64,000 nt of DNA from Fulvimarina endophytica (GTDB taxonomy: Bacteria > Pseudomonadota > Alphaproteobacteria > Rhizobiales > Rhizobiaceae), in the NCBI RefSeq assembly GCF_003403015.1, contig NZ_QURL01000001.1, positions 62,001 to 126,000 of the forward strand, given 5' to 3'. Position numbers and translations under genes: made by a program. Numbering within the stretch: the first letter of the stretch is position 1; the number at the start of each line of letters is the position of its first letter. This document shows, piece after piece, positions 32,498 to 41,214 of the stretch. Below the pieces are notes generated by a model. It did not search any database, was not told where the DNA came from, and saw only the letters and a program-made list of their open reading frames with translations.

Positions 32498-33838
32498 TCA
32501 GTTTTCCCGGAAGGCGCGGGCCATGCTGTCGACGACCGGTTTGGCGATATAGTCGAAGAACGTCCGTTCCGCCGTCTGGATCATGATGTCGGCGGGCATG
32601 CCCGGCGTCGCCGCAAATCCGCGAACCCGGGAGAGTTCGCTCGAGGCAAGCTTGACCCGTGCGACATAGACCTCCTGGTTCATGCCGGCGCTCGCATCCG
32701 GAAGCGAGTCGGCCGACACGTAGAAGACCTTGCCGTTGAGGATCGGGGTCGTTCTCTGGTTGAGGGCGCTGAGGCGCACCATCGCGTCCTGACCCACCTT
32801 CACGCTGTCGATGTCCGTTCGCGGAACCTGAACCTCGATGATGAGCGGCACGTTGGACGGCGTGATCTCGGCGATCGGCTTGCCGCTCTCGATGACGCCG
32901 CCTGCCGTATGGTAGTAGAGCCTCACCACGGTTCCCGCGACCGGCGCGTTGATGGTCGCCCGCTTCAGGACATTCGACGTGTTGTGGCGCTCTTCCCGCG
33001 TCGAATCGAGTTCGGCCTCGATCGACTGAAGCTCCTCGAGCGCCGCCTGCCGGTAGGCCGCGATGGCCTGGGCGACCTGCTTCTCGTATTTCGCGACCTG
33101 CGAGATCGTCTCGTCGATCTCCGAGGAGAGACGTCCGATCTGTCCCTCGGCCTCCGCGATCGCCCTTCGAAGCGAATGGATCTGCGTCTTGTTGATGAAG
33201 CCCTTCTCGAAGAGGGACAGCTTCCCCGAGAGCTCGTCCCTCAGAAAGCCCAGTTGTCGTTCGACGGACGCGCGCTGGCGCTCGTAGCCTTCGGCGCGGA
33301 ATTCGAGCGACTCCGTGTTCGTCTTCAGGAGGTCCACTTCGGTATCGAGCTTGGTTCTCGCCGCGTCGAAGTTCAGGCGCTGGCTGTTCATGATGTCGGC
33401 GATCTCGACGTCGCCGGCGTTCGCGGTGAGGATGGTCGGGAATTCGATCGTGTCCAGCGCCCCGTACTCGGCGAACAGTCTGGCATTGATGGCTTCGAGA
33501 CGGGCCAGCCGAAGCCATAACTGCCGGTCTCTGGCGAGGGCCGACGTCTCGTCCAGCTTCACGATGGCGTCGCCCTTCTGCACGATGTCTCCCTCGCTCA
33601 CGAGGATCCGGTCGATGATCCCGCCTTCGAGGTGCTGGACGATCTTGTTCTGGCCCGTGGCGACGAAACTGCCCTGGGCGATCACGGCGGCCGCGAGCGG
33701 CGCCGAAAGCGCCCATGTCCCGAAGCCACCGAGCGCGACGATCATCAGCACCAGACCGAAGATCGTCTGTCTGGCGATCCCCCGGGGGATCGTCGCATAC
33801 CATTCGGGGCGGTTGTCGTTTGCGAGAGCCGTGTTCAT
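32498..33838 (-). CDS. Type I secretion membrane fusion protein (HlyD family)
   Basis: Periplasmic adaptor of 446 aa linking the ABC exporter to an outer-membrane channel. One transmembrane helix (about residues 25-45) follows a short cytoplasmic tail; a lipoyl-like half (QHLEGGIIDRILVSEGDIVQKGD), a long coiled coil (about 85-285), the second lipoyl half (INAPVAGTVVRLYYHTAGGV) and a beta barrel follow. QHLEGGI is typical of T1SS adaptors. ATG 33838 lies 11 bp after the exporter stop with GAGAG upstream. No TolC-type gene is in the window. Confidence 0.95.
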   Translation of the reverse strand: MNTALANDNRPEWYATIPRGIARQTIFGLVLMIVALGGFGTWALSAPLAAAVIAQGSFVATGQNKIVQHLEGGIIDRILVSEGDIVQKGDAIVKLDETSALARDRQLWLRLARLEAINARLFAEYGALDTIEFPTILTANAGDVEIADIMNSQRLNFDAARTKLDTEVDLLKTNTESLEFRAEGYERQRASVERQLGFLRDELSGKLSLFEKGFINKTQIHSLRRAIAEAEGQIGRLSSEIDETISQVAKYEKQVAQAIAAYRQAALEELQSIEAELDSTREERHNTSNVLKRATINAPVAGTVVRLYYHTAGGVIESGKPIAEITPSNVPLIIEVQVPRTDIDSVKVGQDAMVRLSALNQRTTPILNGKVFYVSADSLPDASAGMNQEVYVARVKLASSELSRVRGFAATPGMPADIMIQTAERTFFDYIAKPVVDSMARAFREN

Positions 33839-33849
33839 CGTCGTTTCTC

Positions 33850-35979
33850 TCAAAGGATCGAGCGGCCGAGATTCGGGCCTGCCGCACCGCCCGCCAGTTG
33901 CTTCAGAACGTCCCGGCGCTCGCCGAAAAGCGCGATCGCGCCTCGCGAAAGCACCATGATCTTCTCGACGCTTCCGAGGATCGTCGGCTTCTGGGTGATC
34001 GTGACGACCGTGATGCCCTGGCTGCGGGCGTGTTCTATGGCGTGGGCGAGGGCGGCGTCGCCGGCGGTGTCGAGATTGGAATTCGGTTCGTCGAGCACGA
34101 TGAGTCGCGGCGAGCCGAAGAAGGCCCGGGCGAGGGCGATCCGCTGCTTCTGTCCGCCCGAAAGCGGCGAGCCGTCGGCGGCCACCATGGTCTCATAGCC
34201 CTGGGGCAGCGAAGCGATCATCTCGTGCACGTCGGCAAGCCGCGCCGCCTCGTAGATGTCCGCGTCCGAAACATCGTCGCGCATGCGGGCGATATTGTCC
34301 TTGATCGAGCCCGGAAAGAGCTGCACGTCCTGCGGCAGATAGCCGATGTTGACGCCGAATTGCCGCTGGTCCCAGTTCCGCAGATCCATGAGGTCGAGCC
34401 GGACAGCGCCCGATGTCGGCAGGATGGAGCCGACGAGCATCTTTCCCAAGGTCGTCTTTCCGGCCCCCGAGTCCCCGATGATGGCGATGGAATCGCCGGC
34501 CTTGAGAGAAAAGCTGATCGCGTTGAGAACGACGCGCTTCGTCCCGTCCGGGACATAGAGCAGCCTTTCCACGTCGAGCCGGCCCTGCGGGTTGGGAAGG
34601 ACGAGGCGTTCGAAGTTGAGAGGCGATGCCTTCAACAGGGTCGCGATGCGCCCATAGGCCGCCCGCGAGAGGGCATACTGGTTCCATCCCTCGATCGCAC
34701 CCTCGATGGGTTGCAGCGCGCGCCCGGCGATGATCGACGCGGCGATCACCATTCCCCCTGTGATCTCGCCCTCAATCGCGAGAAAGGCGCCCCATCCGAG
34801 CATCGCGACCTGGGTCAGCAGCCGGAAGCCCTTGGAGAAGGCCGCCGCGACGATGTTCCGGTCCTGGGCCCTGACCTGGGCGGTGAGCGATTCCGCCGTA
34901 TCCCTGCCCCAGATCCTGACGGCTTCGGGGATCATCGCGAGTGCGTTGATGATCTGCGAATTGCGGGACATCGAGTCGAGATGCACGTTCGCCCGGCTCA
35001 GATGCATGTTCGCCGTCGCGAAGGGGCCCTCCGTCAGCTTCTGGTTCACATAGGCGATGAGAAACAGGCCGAGTGCGGTAAGGACGACGATCGTGCCGAG
35101 ATCGGGGTGGACGAGATAAATCCCGAGGATGAAGATCGGGGCGAAGGGGACGTCGAGCATGGCGAGAAGCGTTCCCGAGGTGAGGAAGGCTCTCATCTGC
35201 TGGAGATCGCCGAGCGTCTGGTATTCCCGGCCATTGCTGTGCAGCGAGGCCCTGGCGGCAGCACTCAGGATCGGAGCCCCGAGTTTGGCTGCACATTCGA
35301 CGGCCGTTCGCATGAGGATGATCCGCCGGACGGCATCGAAGATGGCGTTGAGGACGACCGCTCCGACGATGACAAGGGTCAGCATCCAGAGGGTGTCGAG
35401 CGAGCGGCTGGTCAGCACCCGGTCGGAGATCTGGAAGAGGTAGATCGGTATGGCGAGAACCAGAAGGTTCGTTGCGCATGTGAAGATCATGACGATCAAC
35501 AGATTGCGGCGGATCGCAGCGAGCCCCTCCTTGAGGTTTTTCGAGAAGTCGACCGGTCCGAGCCGCTTATGAAAACCGCCGCCGCCGCTCCCGCCGGAGC
35601 CGTTGATCCCGCTCGGCGGGCCACCCTTGCCGGTTGCGCGAACCGGTCCGCTCTCGACATCGATCGTCTTTGCGGCGAAGGGCGTCTCCGTCTCGATCTT
35701 CGCGAACGAACGGTCGCCGGATGTCTCCGCAGTCGGTTCACGGACGGGCCCAGGCTCCGCGATGGGGGAACGGCCTTCAGTCCCCGTGTTCCCTTGCCCG
35801 CTCCGGGCCTCTTCAGCGAGAGGTGGCGTCCTGTTCTCTTCAGCCTCCTCGGCGGCGATCGATTTCAGATCGTTCAACGCCGAACGCATCCGAACGTCCC
35901 AATCGACTTCGTCGATCGTCCCCGCTCTCGGTTCGGCCGCCTCGGCCTGCCTTTCCGACGGTCTCGTGACGCCTTCCAT
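33850..35979 (-). CDS. Type I secretion ABC exporter (PrtD/LapB-like) with long N-terminal extension
   Basis: Inner-membrane permease-ATPase of 709 aa. About 145 hydrophilic, Pro/Glu/Gly-rich residues precede the membrane domain, which starts near NLLIVMIFTCATNLLVLAIP. The ATPase has Walker A GDSGAGKTT (about 500-508), signature LSGGQKQRIALARA (about 602), Walker B LIVLDEPNSNLD, and ITQKPTI where the H-loop His is expected: Gln663 replaces it. No C39-like peptidase domain is visible, so cargo should carry an uncleaved C-terminal signal. It lies 9 bp after the 663-aa gene and is followed by the HlyD gene. Confidence 0.94.
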   Translation of the reverse strand: MEGVTRPSERQAEAAEPRAGTIDEVDWDVRMRSALNDLKSIAAEEAEENRTPPLAEEARSGQGNTGTEGRSPIAEPGPVREPTAETSGDRSFAKIETETPFAAKTIDVESGPVRATGKGGPPSGINGSGGSGGGGFHKRLGPVDFSKNLKEGLAAIRRNLLIVMIFTCATNLLVLAIPIYLFQISDRVLTSRSLDTLWMLTLVIVGAVVLNAIFDAVRRIILMRTAVECAAKLGAPILSAAARASLHSNGREYQTLGDLQQMRAFLTSGTLLAMLDVPFAPIFILGIYLVHPDLGTIVVLTALGLFLIAYVNQKLTEGPFATANMHLSRANVHLDSMSRNSQIINALAMIPEAVRIWGRDTAESLTAQVRAQDRNIVAAAFSKGFRLLTQVAMLGWGAFLAIEGEITGGMVIAASIIAGRALQPIEGAIEGWNQYALSRAAYGRIATLLKASPLNFERLVLPNPQGRLDVERLLYVPDGTKRVVLNAISFSLKAGDSIAIIGDSGAGKTTLGKMLVGSILPTSGAVRLDLMDLRNWDQRQFGVNIGYLPQDVQLFPGSIKDNIARMRDDVSDADIYEAARLADVHEMIASLPQGYETMVAADGSPLSGGQKQRIALARAFFGSPRLIVLDEPNSNLDTAGDAALAHAIEHARSQGITVVTITQKPTILGSVEKIMVLSRGAIALFGERRDVLKQLAGGAAGPNLGRSIL

Positions 35980-35988
35980 CTCGCTCCC

Positions 35989-37980
35989 CTAGGTCAACAT
36001 CGTCTGCAGCATGTCGTCGTGATAGCCGTCGGTCGGGCCGATCTCCGGCGCGTCCGGGTGGTCCGGTCCGATGTCCGAGACCATGCCGTCGGCCAGGAAA
36101 AGGACTGCCTCGGTGGCGAGGTCCGATCCGAGGTCCGGAACCCCCTCGTCCAGAAAGCCGGCCTGGTAGATGATCGAGTCCGAATAGGTCGTGCCGCCGA
36201 CCTGAACCTGCTGGTTCACCCCGTATTCGATGATGGCCGCGAGATTGATCGCGACGTTCGCCCCGGTGTCGAGATCGGTCTCGCCGAGCGATCCACGCTG
36301 TTCGTCGATCCGAAGCCGGTCGCTGTCGGAGACGATGTTTCGCTGAACGACGTAGTCGAGTTCGAGATAGCTGCCTTCGATGACGAGGACGTCGAGCGTT
36401 CCGAGGCCGGCGAAGGCGGGGTCCTGCAGTATCTCCAACGTGATGGCCGCGGGGCCCTCCGCGATCCTTGAGACAAAGGCTTCGGCTTCCGGGCTGAGTG
36501 CTGCGAGGCTCGTCTCGCCGACATGGACGATGGACGCCTCGTTCCAGGCGAGATTGCCGCCGCCCGAGATCTCGTGAGTGCTGGCCGCTGTGCCGTTTGC
36601 CACCGACGCCTGGTCGTCATCGAGGATGATGTTCGACTGGTGAACGACATTGGCCTTCCAGACATTCTGGAGAACCACGATCAGATCGAAGGTCCGGCCG
36701 AGTTCGACGACATCCGCGGAATTGACGAGGCGGTTTTCGCCCGTCGTCAGGATGGTCTGCGAGCCGCTCCGTGCAACCCCGATCCAGTCGTCGTCCAACA
36801 GCCGGTTGGTCTGTTCGATCCAGTCGATATTGACGAAATTGCCTTCGAGGCGGGTGACGTTGAAGCTGCGGGGGAGTGCGAGTTCCGATCTGTCGACCCC
36901 TTCGAAGGGATCATTGGCCTCGATCAGGCGAACGGCGACGTTCATCGCCTCGTTCGCCGCCGAAATGTCGCTGAAACCTTCCGCCAGATGGTCACGGTCC
37001 GAAAGGACGTTGGTCTGCACGATGATGTCGAGGCTGGTGTAGTCGCCCCGGACGAACATCAGTGGCGAGGCGAGAAGCGCGTCGACGAGAATGGCTTCGT
37101 TGATGGCGGTGTTGCCGCCGGCGGCGACTTCGAGCGTTGACGGGGTCCCGATCCGGCCCTCGCCGGGCACAACGCCCGTGCGATCGCCGTCCTCTTCTTC
37201 CTGCGAAGACGAACGCATCGCCTTCAGTCGATCGGCAAGGCTGGGTCCGTCCTCTGCCGCGACGCCGTTCACGAAGGTGCCGACGGTGTCGTCGCCGGTG
37301 AAGACGGCCGCATGATCCGAAGGTCCCGCGGGCTCGAAGCCTTCGATGCGGGATACGAGATCGACGAGGTCCGCGATCATCTCCGCGATCGCCGCCTCGC
37401 TCGATGGCGGCAGGAAGACCTGATCGATGGGGTTGATCGCATCGCTGACCCCGATCAGCGCCGGAAGACCCGACCCTGCGGCCGCGAAGTCCTCTGCGTC
37501 GAAGATGCCTGGAATGAATTCGACGATGTCGACGTCTTGCATAAGGTTCGATTGGCGCAGCAGAAGAGCGATCTGGTCCGGAGGGGGAAGCTCGCCGAAG
37601 GACAGTCTGACGACGGTATCGATCTTCACCGAGATCTGCGGGGGGCCATCGAAGGCGTAGGTCGGCGGCGTCGAAGATCCGGTGATCCGGTTCCAGCCGA
37701 GCTCGGGTATCGCGACCTGCGGGAAGATCGGGCCGGGCGGCGGCTCGGAGAATGCCGGGTAGAGCTCGTAGGTCGGCGGAAGATAGAGGACGTTCGGGCG
37801 GTAGGGATCGAGATCGAACCGGTCCCTTACCGATGCTTCGAAGCGTGGCAGATCCTCCGGATCGATCTGGTCGGCTTGGCCGTATGCGAACCGGTGATAG
37901 ATCGGACGGTCCCGCATCTCCTCCTGCGTCAACGCGAAGAGGCCGACGAAATGGGCAATCTCTTCAGTGACGATATCCAT
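35989..37980 (-). CDS. Unrecognised acidic repeat protein of the secretion locus
   Basis: Protein of 663 aa, acidic, without Cys and without a signal peptide. I do not recognise a named family. The C-terminal half holds four imperfect units (about residues 310-355, 376-428, 440-488, 530-588), each with a hydrophobic strand, a [QT]xN or QSN step, an acidic LSDxD/LLDDD/VSDSD turn, then xGxNxxxNxAxIxxxG. Residues 60-115 are Pro/Tyr-rich. It is translated just ahead of the exporter, so it is either exported cargo, as its acidic Asp/Asn turns and lack of signal peptide suggest, or a cytoplasmic helper of cargo export. Confidence 0.8.
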   Translation of the reverse strand: MDIVTEEIAHFVGLFALTQEEMRDRPIYHRFAYGQADQIDPEDLPRFEASVRDRFDLDPYRPNVLYLPPTYELYPAFSEPPPGPIFPQVAIPELGWNRITGSSTPPTYAFDGPPQISVKIDTVVRLSFGELPPPDQIALLLRQSNLMQDVDIVEFIPGIFDAEDFAAAGSGLPALIGVSDAINPIDQVFLPPSSEAAIAEMIADLVDLVSRIEGFEPAGPSDHAAVFTGDDTVGTFVNGVAAEDGPSLADRLKAMRSSSQEEEDGDRTGVVPGEGRIGTPSTLEVAAGGNTAINEAILVDALLASPLMFVRGDYTSLDIIVQTNVLSDRDHLAEGFSDISAANEAMNVAVRLIEANDPFEGVDRSELALPRSFNVTRLEGNFVNIDWIEQTNRLLDDDWIGVARSGSQTILTTGENRLVNSADVVELGRTFDLIVVLQNVWKANVVHQSNIILDDDQASVANGTAASTHEISGGGNLAWNEASIVHVGETSLAALSPEAEAFVSRIAEGPAAITLEILQDPAFAGLGTLDVLVIEGSYLELDYVVQRNIVSDSDRLRIDEQRGSLGETDLDTGANVAINLAAIIEYGVNQQVQVGGTTYSDSIIYQAGFLDEGVPDLGSDLATEAVLFLADGMVSDIGPDHPDAPEIGPTDGYHDDMLQTMLT

Positions 37981-38140
37981 AGCGTCGCACGTCCCTTGGT
38001 TGTGTTGGGTCGACGAAACGAACGATCGAGGTCGCTAGGCTGCAGGTATGGATCGGCGGCGGGGATGAAGATCGACCCGCCGCCGAACACGAACAGTGGT
38101 AGGGGGCCCGCGGGGGGCTACGGGCTCACTGTTCGATTGC

Positions 38141-39892
38141 TCAGGCGCCGTCGTCCTCGCCGGTGAGGCTGGACGAGAAGTTCCCGCCGACCACGGTCAT
38201 GTCGACCTGGTTGCCGAGGATGTTGGCGCCCATCACGATGGACTGGTTGAAGGCCGTCGTATCGATGGATGCATCCGCGGTCGCCTGCGAGATGCCTTCC
38301 ACGAAGCCGTCGTCTCCATTGCCGGAGCCCCACATGCCGCCGGCACCACCGTCGCCGCCGGCGCCCGCATAGAGGGTTCCACCGGCACCACCGGCACCAC
38401 CGAAGCCGGACGTCGCCGCGCCGCCGGAGGCGTTTCCACCGAGGCCGCTGCCGGCCAGGATGGCGTCGATGGACGCCGTGCCGCCCGCGCCGCCGTCTCC
38501 GCCGAGGGCGCCGTTCAGCGAGTAGGCGTTTCCGAAGGCGGCCTCGATCAGACCGGCATCGCCGGCATCGACATCGCCGCCCGCACCGCCGGACCCGCCA
38601 TTGCCGGAGCCGGCATCACCGGTCGAGCCACCGGTCGTCGCGCCGGAGGCACCGCCGTCGTCGACGCCCGCGCCGGTCACTCCGAAGGCGTTCGCGACGG
38701 AGCCCGAGAGGCTGGCTGCTGCCGCGTCGCCGCCGCCGTCCTCATCCTGCCCATGGGAGCCACGATGGTGACCACCGCCGCTTTCGCCGCCGGATCCGGC
38801 GTTCGCGTCGGAGCTGGTGTCGGGAACGCTGACCGCGACCGGAACCGTACCGGCGACCGCCACCGCATCCCCGGCATCGCCGCCCTGCGTGTTCGCGGCA
38901 TTGCCACTGGTCGCCTCGCTCGCGGCACCGTTGCCACCGGCTGCGCCATCACTGTCGGTGTTGTCGCCGCCATCGGCCTGGCCCGCGGCCACCGCGCCGA
39001 TCGCAGCCGAAAGAGCTCCGGCATCGCCGCCATTGCTGCCGTCGCCGGCGTTCACTCCCTGAGCGGAAGCCGCGCCGCCGATGCCGCCGAGGGCCGCCGC
39101 GAAGCCGCCGAGGGCAGCACCACCCATGGCTCCCGAACCGCCTCCGGCATCGCCGGTCCGACCGCCGACACCACCCGTGCCACCGGCCGTGATGCCTTCG
39201 GAGGCATTGGCCGTGCCGCCGTCAGCATCGCCGTTCTGGTTGAAGGTGCCGTCGTTGGAGACGCGCGGATCGCTCAGCGTGTCGTTGTCGATGAGACGGG
39301 CATCCTGGCTCATGACGAAGGCGTTGTCGTTGCCTTCACCGTTCAGGGCGTTGTCGAGAATGTCCGACATCGTGATGTCGTCGCCCGGATCGATGTCGAT
39401 CGTCCCGTCGTCGTTGACGAGGAGATTTCCGACCGTGGAGCTGTGCAGATCGATATCGGCGAAGTCGTCGTCGCTCGGATCGAAGCCTTCCATTCCGATG
39501 TCGACGGCGACGTCGACCGTGGTCTTGGTGGTCGTCGACGTGAAGTTGCTGTTGGAGTTGTGGTTTCCGTTCAGGTTCCCGTTGGCGTTCAGGTTGCCGT
39601 TGCCGTTGAGATTCCCGTTGCCGTTACCGTTCAGGTTGCCGTTGCCATTCCCGTTCAGATTGCCATTCCCGTTCAGATTGCCGTTCTCGTTCACCGAGTG
39701 CGTTTCCGACGAGGAATGCTGGGTCTGGCCCTGTTCCTGACCCTGGGCCTGCTCCTGCCCTTGATCCTGGGACTGGGACTGACCGGCTTCGTCGTCCTGA
39801 TCGGTCGGATCCTGCGGATCCATCCAGGGAGGCATGCCGCCCCCGTAGTCGTGGCCGTTGTTCTGGTGGTTTCTGCTCTGTCTGGTCGACAT
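38141..39892 (-). CDS. Asn-Gly repeat and Gly/Ala-rich protein, probable type I secretion cargo
   Basis: Protein of 583 aa of extreme composition and no Cys. Order: an Asn/Asp/Pro start, a Gln-rich tract (39-58), an Asn-Gly-Leu repeat (68-116), an acidic segment (130-215, with DLHSSTVGNLLVNDDG), a Gly/Ala/Asp-rich body (about 220-545), and a C-terminus FNQSIVMGANILGNQVDMTVVGG whose style matches the repeat units of the 663-aa neighbour. It has no signal peptide. Position at the head of the secretion locus, Asp/Gly richness and lack of Cys point to a secreted surface or biofilm protein. The cargo role is inferred. Confidence 0.8.
   Translation of the reverse strand: MSTRQSRNHQNNGHDYGGGMPPWMDPQDPTDQDDEAGQSQSQDQGQEQAQGQEQGQTQHSSSETHSVNENGNLNGNGNLNGNGNGNLNGNGNGNLNGNGNLNANGNLNGNHNSNSNFTSTTTKTTVDVAVDIGMEGFDPSDDDFADIDLHSSTVGNLLVNDDGTIDIDPGDDITMSDILDNALNGEGNDNAFVMSQDARLIDNDTLSDPRVSNDGTFNQNGDADGGTANASEGITAGGTGGVGGRTGDAGGGSGAMGGAALGGFAAALGGIGGAASAQGVNAGDGSNGGDAGALSAAIGAVAAGQADGGDNTDSDGAAGGNGAASEATSGNAANTQGGDAGDAVAVAGTVPVAVSVPDTSSDANAGSGGESGGGHHRGSHGQDEDGGGDAAAASLSGSVANAFGVTGAGVDDGGASGATTGGSTGDAGSGNGGSGGAGGDVDAGDAGLIEAAFGNAYSLNGALGGDGGAGGTASIDAILAGSGLGGNASGGAATSGFGGAGGAGGTLYAGAGGDGGAGGMWGSGNGDDGFVEGISQATADASIDTTAFNQSIVMGANILGNQVDMTVVGGNFSSSLTGEDDGA
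39545..39691 (-). repeat. Coding tandem repeat: Asn-Gly-Asn-Leu units
   Basis: Short units encoding NGNL, NGNGNL or NANGNL follow one another for about 49 codons at the front of the 583-aa protein. The DNA is a near-perfect array of 12- and 18-bp units (for example CCGTTGCCGTTGAG on the + strand), so slippage could change its length between strains. Confidence 0.85.
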
Positions 39893-40428
39893 CTGACTGT
39901 CCTCTCAGGTTGGAGGACGGCACCGCCTTGCATCAACGTTTTGCGCGGCATTCGGCCGTCCGTTGCGTGAGCCGTCAGGAGTCCGATCGACGACCGTCGC
40001 GGTCGTCGGCGTCGTCAGCGCCATCTTACGTAGAGGAAGTTGCGACTGTCGGCTCCCTGCCGGCAATCGAACGGTCGCAAAGGGGAAAGCTTCGCGTAAG
40101 CTAGCAAAAGGAGCGTCAATCCCCGCTCGGGACCCTCCGCACGTCGATCGATCGTGACGGATCGGCGCTGCCCCGCATAGATCGAAAGAGCTATTTCCGA
40201 ACGGAACGTCCAGGTTTCGCCGAAACGGGCGATCGTTAATAAGTCGTTAATCGCGAACCATGAATCGTCTCGACGTCGAAGTGCTCCGAAGGGCGAAAAA
40301 TCGCAGGTCGAGTAGTAAAAAATATCGACTACAATCCGGTCATTCATTCGTATATAAAATGATCATCGTGTCTGACGATCGGGCTTGGGGCAGTCTGGTC
40401 GAGGTTGAGTCGACCGAGGGAGGGGGGA
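39893..40428. promoter_or_regulatory. 536-bp divergent control region between secretion locus and LuxR gene
   Basis: No convincing gene is present. The centre and right half (about 40230-40370) are clearly AT-richer than the surroundings and should hold the divergent promoters. It contains TTGCGAC/GTCGCAA (40040-40046 with 40074-40080), the TCGTTAAT pair at 40233-40251, and GTAGT/ACTAC around an A-rich stretch near 40310-40335. A strong purine-rich ribosome binding site (GGGAGGGGGGA) precedes the LuxR start. Confidence 0.5.
40233..40251. repeat. Direct repeat TCGTTAAT at 11-bp spacing
   Basis: Two identical 8-bp units start at 40233 and 40244, one helical turn apart, so both face the same side of the helix. 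They are flanked by GCGAT and ATCGC arms. A binding site for the adjacent LuxR-type regulator is possible. Confidence 0.4.
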
Positions 40429-41214
40429 ATGTCTCTAATCCAACCGTATGCTGTCCCAAGGGAATCACTGTCGCAGCTTTCCGCCAGTCTTCGTGAGAGG
40501 GCGGATCTCCCGAGGACGAATTTCGTCCTGCAGAAGCAAAGTCTCTTTCCGGAATGCTACCGAGCCGTCCTCAGAGAGACGTTCGGGCATACGCATTTCT
40601 CGGACATCGAAACATTCGTCGGTGGAATGGAGAACCGACTGGGAGAGCGGACCCTGATCGTTCTCGACGCCCTCAAGACCCTGAACTCTGTTTCGAGCAT
40701 CGAGACGTTGTCGAAAGCGTTCCCGGGCGCTTCCTTCGCCTTGGCGACCGAGGGGCTTCCGGAACGGCGCGAACTGGAGCGGTTCTACGCCCGACCTCAT
40801 TCCTGCAGCCTGCTGCCGATGGATGTGAGGCTGGATCTCTGGTTGTCCTCGGTTCGGATCATGATCGACGGGCACGAATACGTTCCCGCGCATTATGTCC
40901 GCCGTTGTCTTCTGGGAGGCAGCGAACACTCTTCTGCGAAGAGCGAGCCGATTTCTTTCGAACCGATCGCCAGCGCGGCGCCGATGAATACGCCTTCCAA
41001 GGTTCATCTGACGGACCGCGAGGCCGATGTCCTCGAACTCATCGCCAGCGGAACGCCGAACAAGCTGATCGCCGATCGCCTCGATCTGAGCGAGCATACC
41101 GTCAAGCTGCATGTTCACAGGGTCATCCGGAAGCTGGGCGTGCGAAACCGGACCGAGGCGGCGACGCTCGCGCACAAGCTCGGTATTCTGCGAGGCGGCG
41201 AGGGCGGGCGGTGA
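40429..41214 (+). CDS. LuxR-family response-regulator-like transcription factor
   Basis: Regulator of 261 aa. The C-terminal LuxR helix-turn-helix (about residues 197-258) is clear: LTDREADVLELIASGTPNKL, then LSEHTVKLHVHRVIRKLGV and NRTEA. The N-terminal half resembles a degenerate receiver fold (ERTLIVLDALKTL, SFALATEG) but lacks the acidic pocket and an obvious phosphorylation Asp, so it is probably not phosphorylated. ATG 40429 has a very strong ribosome binding site. The stop overlaps the start of the next gene. Its place beside the secretion locus suggests control of surface protein production. Confidence 0.9.
   Translation: MSLIQPYAVPRESLSQLSASLRERADLPRTNFVLQKQSLFPECYRAVLRETFGHTHFSDIETFVGGMENRLGERTLIVLDALKTLNSVSSIETLSKAFPGASFALATEGLPERRELERFYARPHSCSLLPMDVRLDLWLSSVRIMIDGHEYVPAHYVRRCLLGGSEHSSAKSEPISFEPIASAAPMNTPSKVHLTDREADVLELIASGTPNKLIADRLDLSEHTVKLHVHRVIRKLGVRNRTEAATLAHKLGILRGGEGGR

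Noticed and set aside
39545..39691. Tandem 12/18-bp array considered as a CRISPR or satellite
   Set aside because: Units are short, have no spacers and keep the reading frame of the Asn-Gly protein.
40015..40347. 110-codon minus-strand frame in the gap before the LuxR gene
   Set aside because: No ribosome binding site, no recognisable motif, and it covers the AT-rich divergent promoter region.
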